In this document: in pieces, positions 35,220 through 45,927 of the stretch | Position numbering within the stretch: position 1 is the first letter of the stretch | Layout of the letters: every line of letters starts with the position of its first letter | Source of the DNA: Chryseobacterium pennae | GTDB taxonomy: Bacteria > Bacteroidota > Bacteroidia > Flavobacteriales > Weeksellaceae | NCBI RefSeq assembly: GCF_003385515.1 | Contig: NZ_QNVT01000014.1 | Span: 1-64,000, forward strand | DNA: 64,000 nucleotides | Direction of reading: 5' to 3' | The notes under the pieces: model-generated | Database searches by the model: none | Told to the model about the DNA's origin: nothing | Seen by the model: only the letters and a program-made list of their open reading frames with translations | Position numbers and translations under genes: made by a program

Positions 35220-38200
35220 ATGATGATTAAAAATATACTTGGATTAGACTTGGGAACCAACTCCATTGGCTGGGCTTTGATAAGACAGAATTTTGAAAAC
35301 AAGTATGGCGAAATTCTTGGGATGGGAAGCCGAATTATTCCAATGGATCAGAAGGTTCTTGGAGAATTTGGTGCCGGAAATTCTGTTTCACAAACCGCGG
35401 CAAGAACTGATTACAGAGGGGTAAGAAGACTGCGTGAAAGATTTTTGTTAAGAAGAGAAAGGCTTCACAGAGTTTTGAACGTTTTGAATTTTCTTCCGGA
35501 ACATTATGCTTTGCAAATTGATTTTGAAAAACGATTTGGAAAGTTCAAAGAAGAGTCTGAACCGAAATTGGCTTATAATAATGATGGATTTATTTTCAAG
35601 AATTCTTTTGATGAAATGCTTACTGATTTTAAAAATCATCAACCCCAACTTTTAGAAAATGACAAAAAAATTCCCTACGATTGGACGATTTATTATCTCC
35701 GAAAAAAGGCACTTGCTCATAAAATACAAAAAGAAGAGCTGGCCTGGATTCTATTGAATTTTAATCAAAAACGTGGATATTATCAATTACGTGGCGAGGA
35801 AGAGGAAGAGAATCCAAATAAACTTGTAGAATTTTATTCCTTAAAAATTATAGATGTTTTGGAAGATGAGCCTCAAAAAGGGAAATCTGATATTTGGTAT
35901 TCTTTAATTTTAGAAAATGGTTGGATTTACAGACGTTCAAGCAAAACGTCTTTATTAGATTGGAAAGATAAAACAAGAGATTTTATTGTTTCTACTGATT
36001 TAAATGATGATGGAAGTGTCAAAACTGACAAAGACGGAAATGAAAAAAGAAGTTTCCGTGCACCTAGCGAAAATGATTGGGCGCTTATAAAAAAGAAAAC
36101 CGAGCAGGAAATTGATAAATCCCACAAAACTGTTGGAACATATATTTATGAAACTCTTCTTAAAAATCCGAAACAGAAGATCAAAGGCAAACTGGTTCGT
36201 ACCATCGAAAGAAAGTTTTACAAGAAAGAACTTAAACAGATTTTAGAAAAGCAGAAAGAATTTTATCAGGAGTTGAAGAATGACGACCTGTACAACGATT
36301 GTGTGCGGGAATTGTATCGAAATAACGAAGCACATCAGTTGACTTTAAGTAAAAAAGAATTTGTACACCTTTTTATGAATGATATTATTTTTTACCAAAG
36401 ACCTTTGAGAAGTCAGAAATCATCTATTTCCAATTGTACTTTGGAATTCAGAAAGTATAAAGATGCAAATGGAGTAGAACATACGCAGTTTTTAAAAGTA
36501 ATCCCAAAGTCTAACCCGTTTTATCAGGAATTTCGTATCTGGCAATGGATTTTTAATTTGAATATTTATAAAAAAGATGATGATGTTAACGTTACAAAAG
36601 AATTTTTAAGCACCACCAAAGATTTTGAAAATCTATTTGAATTCTTGAATAACAGAAAAGAAATTGAACAGAAGCCACTACTTAAATTTCTATTGGAGCA
36701 AAAAGAATTTAAAGGAAAATTACTCAATGCTGAAACTGAAAAATTTCGCTGGAATTATGTTGAAGACAAAAAATATCCTTGTAACGAAACCAAAACAATG
36801 ATTTCATTGAGATTGGATAAGGTTGAAAATATCTCTGATGATTTTCTGACAAGAGACATTGAACAAAAAATTTGGCACATCATCTATTCTGTCAATGACA
36901 AGATTGAATATGAAAAAGCATTGAAAACTTTTGCTGGGAAATATAAGCTGGATGAAAATTCGTTCTTCGAAGCATTCAAAAAATTTTCCCCATTTAAAAG
37001 TGAATATGGCTCCTTTTCTGAAAAAGCTATTAAGAAATTGCTGCCTTTGATGAGGTTAGGTAAATACTGGAATTACGAAAATATCAACGAACATTCAAAA
37101 GATAGGATTCAGAAAATTATTACTGGTGAATTTGATGAAAATATCAAAGATAAAGTGAGAGAAAAGGCAATTCATCTTACGGTAGAAAATGATTTTCAAG
37201 GTTTACAATTATGGTTGGCTCAATACGTTGTTTATGGAAGACATTCAGAAGGATCAATGATTGGTAAATGGAATTCTGCTGATGATTTGGAAGAATTCTT
37301 AAAAGGGTTTAAACAACATTCGCTTCGTAACCCAATTGTAGAACAGGTAATTACAGAAACGCTTCGAGTGGTAAAGGATATCTGGTTGAAATACGGAAAT
37401 GGAGCTAAAGATTTCTTCAACGAAATTCATATTGAGCTGGGAAGGGAGATGAAACAAACAAAAGATGAAAGGGTAGAGGCTACAAAGAGAATAACGGAAA
37501 ATGAAAATACAAATCTCCGTATCAAAGCTTTACTGGCAGAAATGATGGGTGATAATTCTGTAGAAAATGTTCGTCCTTATTCTCCTATGCAACAGGAGAT
37601 TTTGAAGATTTATGAAGATGGAATTTTAAAATCTGATATAGAAATTGACGATGATATTTTGAAAATCAGTAAAACGGCCCAACCTTCTTCATCAGATTTA
37701 AAGAGATACAAACTTTGGCTGGAACAGAAGTATAAATCTCCTTATACAGGACAGATTATTCCATTAAATAAATTATTTACATTGGAATACGAAATTGAAC
37801 ATATCATTCCGCAAAGCAAATATTTTGATGACAGTTTTAGTAATAAAATTATTTGTGAGTCAGCAGTTAATAAATTGAAAGATAATTACATCGGTTTAGG
37901 ATTTATTAAGCAGTTTGGAGGAACGATTGTTGAGTGTAGTTTTGGAAAAAGTGTAAAAGTTTTTGAAGCTGAAGAATACGAAGATTTTGTAAAAAAACAT
38001 TATGCCAATAATAGAGGCAAAAGAAACAAGCTCCTTTTAGAAGAAATTCCTGAAAAAATGATTGAACGTCAGTTGAATGATACTCGTCATATCAGTAAAT
38101 ATATCTCAGGTGTTCTTTCCAATATCGTTCGACAGGAAGACGGTACTGATGAAGGCGTGAATTCTAAAAATATTGTTCCAGGGAATGGGAAAATTACGAC

Positions 38201-39656
38201 ACAGCTCAAACAAGATTGGGGTTTAAATGATGTTTGGAATGAATTGATTTTACCACGTTTTGAACGGATGAATCAATTGACCAATTCAACAGATTTTACT
38301 TCCTGGAATGAAAATCATCAGAAATTTTTACCAACCGTTCCTGTAGAGTTTTCAAAAGGATTTTCAAAGAAAAGAATCGACCATAGACATCACGCTTTAG
38401 ATGCTTTGGTAATTGCTTGTGCGACAAAAGATCATGTGAATCTGCTTAATAATCAGTCTGCAAAATCAGATACTAAGCGTTATGATTTAAAAAAGAAACT
38501 AATGAAGTTTGAAAAAATTATTTACAAACATCCACAAACCGGCAACAGAGTCGAAAGAGAAGCTTCGAAACAATTTTTGAAGCCTTGGGATAATTTTACT
38601 GTGGATGCTAAGAATAAATTGGAAACCGTTATTGTAAGTTTTAAGCAAAATCTTCGTGTGATTAATAAGGCTACTAATTATTATGAAAAATATGTAGAAA
38701 AAGATGGTGTGAAGACAAAAGAAAGAGTAGAACAAACGGGAACAAATTGGGCAATAAGAAAGCCAATGCATAAAGAATTTGTTTATTCAAAAGTGAATTT
38801 GCCTTGGGTAAGAGTTGGTGAAAAAGAAATATTGACTGCAATTAGAAAACCGTTGGATATAAGTTTCGATGAGAAAAAAATTAGGAGCTCAATAACGGAT
38901 ACAGGCATACAAAAAATACTTTTGTCACATTTAGAAAATTATAAAGGTGCTTTCGATGAAAAAGGAAAAGAAATTCCTCCTGAAATTTTAGCATTCACTC
39001 CGGAATCTATAGAAGAGATGAATAAAAACATTATTGAATTAAATAACGGAGTATTTCACCAGCCAATTTTTAAAGTAAGGGTATTTGAAAAAGGAACGGG
39101 AAGGTTTTCTATTGGACAATCAGGAAATAAAAAAAATAAATATGTAGAAGCTGCTAAAGGAACTAACTTATTTTTTGCGATTTATGAAGATAAAAGTGGA
39201 AAAAGAAGCTATAAAACAATTCCTTTGAATGAAGTTATTGAAAGGCAAAAACAAAGGTTGAATTCAGTGCCATTAGAAAATAAAAAAAGAGATAAGTTAT
39301 TATTTCATTTATCTCCCAATGATTTGGTTTATGTTCCTGAAGAAGATGAGTTTGTGGATGGTGATGTAAATTTGAATGATTTAAATAAGGAACAAATTAA
39401 GAGAATCTATAAAGTTGAAAAAACTTCAGGTACTGAATGTTACTTCGTCCGTCAAGATATTGCTTATCTAATAAAACAATATGATTCAAAAACTAAAATC
39501 GGAGAATTGGAAAGCCAGAATAAGCTTCAGGTCACAATGTCAGAGGATAGAATCAAAATTGCAGAGGTTTGCTTTAAAATTGATTGTGATAGGCTAGGTG
39601 ATATAAATATTCTTACAAAAGAAAAAGTTAAAAAAATGTTTGATGAATATAGGTAA
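35220..39656 (+). CDS. cas9: Cas9, type II-C RNA-guided endonuclease
   Basis: A 1478-aa nuclease. RuvC-I is ILGLDLGTNSIGWALI with Asp10. The Arg-rich bridge helix follows (RGVRRLRERFLLRRERLHR, about residues 70-88). RuvC-II is EIHIELGREMK (Glu739). The HNH domain has YEIEHIIPQSKYF with His861. RuvC-III is DHRHHALDALVIACA (about residues 1054-1068, Asp1061). The length and the cas9-cas1-cas2 layout without csn2 or cas4 place it in II-C, in the large Bacteroidota group. It uses crRNA plus the tracrRNA encoded upstream on the opposite strand. ATG 35220 is followed by a second ATG at 35223. Confidence 0.97.
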   Translation: MMIKNILGLDLGTNSIGWALIRQNFENKYGEILGMGSRIIPMDQKVLGEFGAGNSVSQTAARTDYRGVRRLRERFLLRRERLHRVLNVLNFLPEHYALQIDFEKRFGKFKEESEPKLAYNNDGFIFKNSFDEMLTDFKNHQPQLLENDKKIPYDWTIYYLRKKALAHKIQKEELAWILLNFNQKRGYYQLRGEEEEENPNKLVEFYSLKIIDVLEDEPQKGKSDIWYSLILENGWIYRRSSKTSLLDWKDKTRDFIVSTDLNDDGSVKTDKDGNEKRSFRAPSENDWALIKKKTEQEIDKSHKTVGTYIYETLLKNPKQKIKGKLVRTIERKFYKKELKQILEKQKEFYQELKNDDLYNDCVRELYRNNEAHQLTLSKKEFVHLFMNDIIFYQRPLRSQKSSISNCTLEFRKYKDANGVEHTQFLKVIPKSNPFYQEFRIWQWIFNLNIYKKDDDVNVTKEFLSTTKDFENLFEFLNNRKEIEQKPLLKFLLEQKEFKGKLLNAETEKFRWNYVEDKKYPCNETKTMISLRLDKVENISDDFLTRDIEQKIWHIIYSVNDKIEYEKALKTFAGKYKLDENSFFEAFKKFSPFKSEYGSFSEKAIKKLLPLMRLGKYWNYENINEHSKDRIQKIITGEFDENIKDKVREKAIHLTVENDFQGLQLWLAQYVVYGRHSEGSMIGKWNSADDLEEFLKGFKQHSLRNPIVEQVITETLRVVKDIWLKYGNGAKDFFNEIHIELGREMKQTKDERVEATKRITENENTNLRIKALLAEMMGDNSVENVRPYSPMQQEILKIYEDGILKSDIEIDDDILKISKTAQPSSSDLKRYKLWLEQKYKSPYTGQIIPLNKLFTLEYEIEHIIPQSKYFDDSFSNKIICESAVNKLKDNYIGLGFIKQFGGTIVECSFGKSVKVFEAEEYEDFVKKHYANNRGKRNKLLLEEIPEKMIERQLNDTRHISKYISGVLSNIVRQEDGTDEGVNSKNIVPGNGKITTQLKQDWGLNDVWNELILPRFERMNQLTNSTDFTSWNENHQKFLPTVPVEFSKGFSKKRIDHRHHALDALVIACATKDHVNLLNNQSAKSDTKRYDLKKKLMKFEKIIYKHPQTGNRVEREASKQFLKPWDNFTVDAKNKLETVIVSFKQNLRVINKATNYYEKYVEKDGVKTKERVEQTGTNWAIRKPMHKEFVYSKVNLPWVRVGEKEILTAIRKPLDISFDEKKIRSSITDTGIQKILLSHLENYKGAFDEKGKEIPPEILAFTPESIEEMNKNIIELNNGVFHQPIFKVRVFEKGTGRFSIGQSGNKKNKYVEAAKGTNLFFAIYEDKSGKRSYKTIPLNEVIERQKQRLNSVPLENKKRDKLLFHLSPNDLVYVPEEDEFVDGDVNLNDLNKEQIKRIYKVEKTSGTECYFVRQDIAYLIKQYDSKTKIGELESQNKLQVTMSEDRIKIAEVCFKIDCDRLGDINILTKEKVKKMFDEYR

Positions 39657-39932
39657 TATTGCAATTGATACGAATGTTCTTTTATATGCTTTTGATAATA
39701 AAGATATTAAAAAGCAAGATAAGGCAGTAGAGATATTGCTTAAGAGACCATTTGTTACTCAATTAGTTCTTTTTGAATTTATAAAAATTCTCGAAAGGAA
39801 AGGGAAAAAGGATAAGAAAGAAATTACACAACTTACTATTAAAATACTTAATGATTGTACTATTTTACTATCAGAAGATATGTGTGACGGAATGATTGTC
39901 GATAAAAAATTAAAAATCATAAATCCTTTTTT

Positions 39933-39936
<4 letters not shown>
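39643..39936 (+). CDS. PIN-domain-like small protein lacking its central catalytic block
   Basis: A 97-aa ORF overlapping the end of cas9 by 14 bp and the start of cas1 by 4 bp (ATGA). Its N-terminus is a clear PIN strand with the first catalytic Asp (NIAIDTNVLLYAFDNKD), followed by VLFEFIKILERKG with the conserved Glu. Its C-terminus is the standard PIN end (TILLSEDMCDGMIVD, then INPF). Full PIN/VapC proteins run to about 130 aa with a D-x-L/I-x-x-A-A helix between these parts; here that block is missing, the gap being after KILNDC. No antitoxin gene is present. It may be a dead toxin, a repurposed accessory protein or a decaying gene. Confidence 0.75.
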
Positions 39937-41161
<1,225 letters not shown>

Positions 41162-41184
41162 ATTTCAAATCCTAAAAACAAAAA

Positions 41185-41217
41185 CAATCTGCTGATTTTC
41201 AGTAGATTGTTTTTTTG
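41185..41217 (+). terminator. Terminator of the cas operon
   Basis: Eleven-bp stem CAATCTGCTGA/TCAGTAGATTG followed by T7. It ends 3 bp before the first repeat, so plus-strand cas transcription should not enter the array. Confidence 0.85.
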
Positions 41218-41219
41218 AG

Positions 41220-41868
41220 GCTGTGACTAATCACGAAGATAATAATTTTTGAAAGCAATTCCCAACCATTAAGCCTTAGTAAATCTGTTTTTGATAGCTG
41301 TGACTAATCACGAAGATAATAATTTTTGAAAGCAATTCCCAACGTTAGCTTCGTCGTTGTCTTGCAACAATTTGCTGTGACTAATCACGAAGATAATAAT
41401 TTTTGAAAGCAATTCCCAACAACGATTAGCGCTAACGTCAAAACATTTTGGCTGTGACTAATCACGAAGATAATAATTTTTGAAAGCAATTCCCAACCGT
41501 ACGATTTAATCCCAAACGTCTTATTAAGCTGTGACTAATCACGAAGATAATAATTTTTGAAAGCAATTCCCAACTAAATTTGCTATGTAGCGAAGTTTGG
41601 CCGCGCTGTGACTAATCACGAAGATAATAATTTTTGAAAGCAATTCCCAACAACAACAGTATGCAGATCATTGATTCTTTAGCTGTGACTAATCACGAAG
41701 ATGATAATTTTTGAAAGCAATTCACAACATGCTGAAATAACCCGACCTATAGATCCTTGCTGTGACTGATCACGAAGATAATAATTTTTAAAAAACAATT
41801 CACAACTTAATGATATATGTGAAAAAAAATAGAAACTGTGACTAATTATGAAGATAATAAATCTTAAG
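41220..41868 (-). CRISPR. Type II-C CRISPR array, 9 repeats and 8 spacers
   Basis: Repeat of 47 bp, on the minus strand beginning GTTGGGAATTGCTTTC and ending TTAGTCACAGC. Repeats begin at 41220, 41297, 41374, 41451, 41528, 41605 (all identical), 41682 (two changes), 41759 (several changes, 48 bp) and 41835 (truncated and degenerate). Spacers 1-7 are exactly 30 bp; the last is 28 bp. Decay at the right end marks that end as the oldest, so new spacers enter next to cas2. Strand is given as the crRNA strand predicted from the tracrRNA pairing. I recognised no spacer target. Confidence 0.97.
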
Positions 41869-42308
41869 ACCATATATATAAAATCCCTCTAACCGAGGGA
41901 CTTTATTTATGATACATATGGGCATCTGCAAGTATGCAAAAGCCAGCTGGGCAGTAATCAATTCCTCCTTTAATAGATTTTAGATGTTCCCTTGTGATTT
42001 TTTTTATGGTATTATTTTTATAGGTAAAGATTAAATATGTAAATTATTCTCAAATTAAATATTTAATGTGAAAATATTTTTGAAAATATCTTGAAAATCA
42101 AATGAGAATTCGTGATGAGAAGTGTAAATTCAAAAAGAAGTCTATAATAAACTATATTATTTCCATACCTCATTTATTTCTTCTTATATTACAAATCCTA
42201 ACATTGGTAACAAAATTTACATTTCTTGATGTATGATAAGAGATGACCCATAAGGTTTTTCTATTTTTGTACCCGAAAACAATAAACTTTTTTAAACAGT
42301 TCAATAAT
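41869..42308. other. Intergenic, 0.44 kb, after the array
   Basis: Holds a weak hairpin (CCCTC/GAGGG stem, 41883-41897) and an exact TATTTTTG box at about 42262-42269 that may drive the YceI gene. Otherwise AT-rich with nothing supportable. Confidence 0.4.
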
Positions 42309-42983
42309 ATGAAAAAAATTAGCGTAATTGCATTAGTAGCAGTAGGATTGCTGGCAACATCATGTAACAATAAAGAAAAAACAGATACATCAGTAGCTAC
42401 AGAACAGTCGGTTGCTGAGAGTAAAGGTGAAGTATTGGCAGTAGATGCAGCAACTTCTCTTGTGAATTGGAAAGCTTTCCATAAAGGAGGTTTCGCTCCT
42501 CGTTGGGGAACTCTTAATGTAAAATCAGGAGACTTAAGCATTGAAGGTGGACAAGTAGTAGCTGGAAACTTCAATATTGATATGACTTCTATTAAAGTTG
42601 ATCCCGCTTCAGTAACTGAAAAAGATAAAAAACCTGCAGAGCTTGAAGCTCACCTTAAAAACCCTGACTTCTTTGACGTAGCGAAAAACCCTGCTTCAGA
42701 TTTTAAAATTACAAGCGTAGCAGACCTGAAAGAAGCACCAAAAGATGCTGTAGCAGGAGCTAACAAAACAGTAAGCGGAAACCTTACATTAATGGGAAAA
42801 ACAATGAATGTTACTTTCCCTGCTAAAGTAGATGTAGTAGATAATACTGCAGCTATTCAGGCTAAATTTACAGTAAACAGAACAGACTGGGGAATCAAAT
42901 TCGGAACTACTGAAACTGATCCTGCAGAATGGATGATCAGCAAAGACATCGAAATCGCAATTGATGTAAAAGCTAAAAAATAA
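42309..42983 (+). CDS. YceI-family lipoprotein
   Basis: A 224-aa protein. Lipoprotein signal with lipobox LLATSCNN (Cys about residue 19). The YceI lipocalin-like barrel follows, with VDAATSLVNWKAFHKGG, LSIEGGQVVAGNFNIDMTSI, HLKNPDFFDVAKNP and the end AEWMISKDIEIAIDVKAK. Such proteins bind isoprenoids or other apolar ligands in the periplasm. ATG 42309 is preferred over ATG 42243, because only it gives the lipobox at the right distance. Confidence 0.9.
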   Translation: MKKISVIALVAVGLLATSCNNKEKTDTSVATEQSVAESKGEVLAVDAATSLVNWKAFHKGGFAPRWGTLNVKSGDLSIEGGQVVAGNFNIDMTSIKVDPASVTEKDKKPAELEAHLKNPDFFDVAKNPASDFKITSVADLKEAPKDAVAGANKTVSGNLTLMGKTMNVTFPAKVDVVDNTAAIQAKFTVNRTDWGIKFGTTETDPAEWMISKDIEIAIDVKAKK

Positions 42984-43000
42984 GTCAACTTTCTATAAAT

Positions 43001-43031
43001 GAAGAGCTGTCTTAATTAAGGCAGCTCTTTG
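43001..43031. terminator. Terminator
   Basis: GAAGAGCTG/CAGCTCTTT stem around a CTTAATTAAG centre; ends the YceI gene. Confidence 0.7.
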
Positions 43032-43082
43032 TATGTTAGATGAATATTTTTAATATACTTTATCAGGCTTCTATTAAAGTAA

Positions 43083-43523
<441 letters not shown>

Positions 43524-43542
43524 TCATATATAAATTAAACTT

Positions 43543-43550
43543 TATTTTTG
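43543..43550 (+). promoter_or_regulatory. -7 promoter box TATTTTTG for the DUF1294 gene
   Basis: Exact match. It covers the alternative TTG start at 43548, so ATG 43569 is the better start. Confidence 0.6.
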
Positions 43551-43568
43551 CAGCAAATTAATTGTAGA

Positions 43569-43820
43569 ATGATTCCTTTTCTATTAATCGCTAATCTTAT
43601 TACCTTTTGTGTTTTTGGATTTGATAAACTTCAAGCCAAAAGGCAGCAATGGAGGATTTCTGAGAATATTCTTTTAGGTCTTTCATTGATAGGTGTTATA
43701 GGCGCTGCTTCCGGAATGTTGACCTTTAATCATAAAGTATCCAAAAAATCTTTTCTGGTAAAATTTTTCATAGTTGCTTTAATTGATGTTGTCTTGTTGT
43801 ATAGATTGATAAGACATTGA
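43569..43820 (+). CDS. DUF1294 small membrane protein
   Basis: An 83-aa protein with three membrane segments. The DUF1294 signature is present: FCVFGFDKLQAKRQQWRISE, then LLGLSLIGVIGAASGML and FNHKVSKKSFLVKFF. Function unknown; widespread small inner-membrane protein. The start at 43569 is supported by the promoter box at 43543-43550. Confidence 0.85.
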   Translation: MIPFLLIANLITFCVFGFDKLQAKRQQWRISENILLGLSLIGVIGAASGMLTFNHKVSKKSFLVKFFIVALIDVVLLYRLIRH

Positions 43821-43830
43821 TAAATAAAAA

Positions 43831-43850
43831 AACAGCCATTAAGGCTGTTG
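43831..43850. terminator. Short bidirectional hairpin
   Basis: AACAGCC/GGCTGTT stem with A7 on the left, between DUF1294 (+) and the beta-helix gene (-). Confidence 0.6.
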
Positions 43851-43854
43851 ATCA

Positions 43855-45426
43855 TTAATTGTTAATAATACCAAATGGTTTCCATGTATTGGTCCCATCA
43901 GTTGTATTGACCCACCCGATTGGCATATTAACAGAAGGACCTGTATTTAGAATAATATCACCTCGTTTCCAGTCAGGAGAAGAAACTGATGGATAATTAT
44001 CTGCATAAGTAACTTTTAATTTGCCTAAATGAAGGGCATCATTGGCATTTTGATAATAGACCGTTCCCAGATTGTCATTGGTAATAAAATTGCCCACAAT
44101 ATTAGGACTGATCGCAGATAGACACTTATTATGAGTGATTGTTGTTTGTAATCCCGAATCTGCCTTAATATCATATACTTTGAAATTTTTAATGGAATTT
44201 CCCCTTACATCATCATAAAGAGATGCCTCTCCGACAATATTAACGCCAATGGACGTGTTATCCGGTGCTGCATTGTCATAAATTAATATATCATTGTCAA
44301 TAATTTTATTTCCTCTTGTAAATGAAGAATTCTTGACGTTATTGAATAAATAGATTCCGTATCCGGGGTGGGATAGTGCAATGTAATTACTGTTAATATT
44401 CCAGTTATAGCTCTGCTCTCCAATCACAATGCCTATTTGTCTGCAGAAATCAATCATACTGTTGAGTACATTAACGTGAGAAGTTTTTTCAGCGTAAATT
44501 CCCTGATAAACATTAAAGATAAAAGTATCAATAATTCTCCAGCCTTCTTGTGAGCTTTTTCCGTCAAATAAGATTCCTTTACTGCTGAGTATGTCTACAA
44601 GTTCTTCCTTTCCTGTTTCCTGGTTTATTACTTTGGCATCTATCGAAATACTGGTATTGTTGGAAATTTCATTATTCACGGAATTGTTTTTGATGTGTAT
44701 TCCCGTTTGGCAATTACCAATTTTTACAGTCTGAATTTGTGAAGACCAAAGATAATTAACTTCCAGTCCTGTTTGATAACCATTGATGGCAAGATCTTTT
44801 AAAATAATATCATAAGCATGAACCTCTGGTGTTCCGATTATTTTAATACCGGTGAAATTATTAGGGACTGTTGTGTAAAGGGTCGCATTATAAATTCCAA
44901 ATCCTTCCAAAACAGTACCCGAAGCATTGGTTGTGATCTCTTTCCCATTAATAATAGTCTTGTATGCGTTAATGATAATGCCATGATTATTATTGGTTAT
45001 AAGAAAAGGAGGAAGATCTACTGTGCTTTTAGTAGACGAACCTGCAATTTTAATAGCTTTATTGATCTGCAAAGGCTGATAAAGCATATATCTCCTGTTA
45101 TCAAGCTTCAGAACCTGTCCGGCTTCCATTTCATCAATCAACTTTTGGATTTCAACGGAATCATCAGTCATACCATCTCCATGAACATCTGCAATTGTAA
45201 TAGAAATATCATCAGTAATAATTCTTTTATAGTATGAAATTGGACCATTGCCGTTTTTTTTAATACGGTATAGGTATTTTCCATCAGGAACAGGATGATC
45301 TTGTTTTTTAAAATTGGCAATTTCATTACTGAAAGGATCAATCAAACTTACAATTTTAAGATCCGAAGTGGGATCTGAAGATGAAAAAAAAGTATCAATG
45401 GTTAAGAGGTTTAAATTGTTTGTCAT
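43855..45426 (-). CDS. Right-handed beta-helix protein with pectate-lyase-3 N-domain
   Basis: A 523-aa protein without a visible signal peptide. ITIADVHGDGMTDDSVEIQK (about residues 80-100) is the pectate_lyase_3 entry motif also seen in phage tailspikes. Repeated beta-helix turns follow (VLEGFGIYNATLYT, DIILKDLAINGYQTGLEVNY, IGIVIGEQSYNWNINSNYIA). The C-terminus (WKRGDIILNTGP, then IGWVNTTDGTNTWKPFG) looks like a short trimerising or carbohydrate-contact tail. It probably binds or cleaves a polysaccharide. Isolated, with no phage genes nearby. Confidence 0.75.
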   Translation of the reverse strand: MTNNLNLLTIDTFFSSSDPTSDLKIVSLIDPFSNEIANFKKQDHPVPDGKYLYRIKKNGNGPISYYKRIITDDISITIADVHGDGMTDDSVEIQKLIDEMEAGQVLKLDNRRYMLYQPLQINKAIKIAGSSTKSTVDLPPFLITNNNHGIIINAYKTIINGKEITTNASGTVLEGFGIYNATLYTTVPNNFTGIKIIGTPEVHAYDIILKDLAINGYQTGLEVNYLWSSQIQTVKIGNCQTGIHIKNNSVNNEISNNTSISIDAKVINQETGKEELVDILSSKGILFDGKSSQEGWRIIDTFIFNVYQGIYAEKTSHVNVLNSMIDFCRQIGIVIGEQSYNWNINSNYIALSHPGYGIYLFNNVKNSSFTRGNKIIDNDILIYDNAAPDNTSIGVNIVGEASLYDDVRGNSIKNFKVYDIKADSGLQTTITHNKCLSAISPNIVGNFITNDNLGTVYYQNANDALHLGKLKVTYADNYPSVSSPDWKRGDIILNTGPSVNMPIGWVNTTDGTNTWKPFGIINN

Positions 45427-45901
45427 TTTTTTGTTTTTGGTATTTAGTAATAATATCCTTGCAATAATTTATTGAGACAAAGATAAAAAGGGGTGGCGTC
45501 AGAACTTGACGTGTAATATTTTATTATAGAATAGTTGAAAGAGTTAGATTAAAAAGTATATATAGATTGTAAATTGGTTGTATTTAAAAAAGAATCCATT
45601 TTCGCCTTATATTGATCATTCAGCAATCAAAAATAATTTAACGACAAAAAGCTAAGTGAATTTTTCAAAGGTCAAATAAAAAACGTTCAGAGGCTATTAT
45701 CAGTATACAAAATAAGATTTCCTGAATAAATTGATCAATATAGCCATAGAAAATTATAAGAGCAGAAAGGAGAAACAATGAAATAACTCAACCTTAATAT
45801 TATGTGTTTTTCAGAAGACTGTAAAAGTATTTTATCTAATTTTCTCATTATGAAATTGTTAAATATTGCATAAACTTTTTAATTAATTCATTTAAAATCA
45901 C
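45427..45901. other. Intergenic, 0.5 kb
   Basis: Divergent spacer between the beta-helix gene and typA. AT-rich; apart from the typA promoter box I see no hairpin or small gene. Confidence 0.5.
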
Positions 45902-45909
45902 TATTTTTG
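45902..45909 (+). promoter_or_regulatory. -7 promoter box TATTTTTG for typA
   Basis: Exact TAnnTTTG, 18 nt before the typA ATG. Confidence 0.6.
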
Positions 45910-45927
45910 CACCCGTAAAAATCCTAT

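Noticed and set aside
41267..41834. Spacer match to sequence inside this window (self-targeting)
   Set aside because: Reading the eight spacers against the window showed no match; a full search against phage and plasmid databases was not possible.
41679..41873. Minus-strand ORF across the end of the CRISPR array
   Set aside because: It reads through repeats and spacers; not a gene.
43855..45426. Prophage tailspike
   Set aside because: The beta-helix protein has a tailspike-like entry motif, but no other phage gene is near it.
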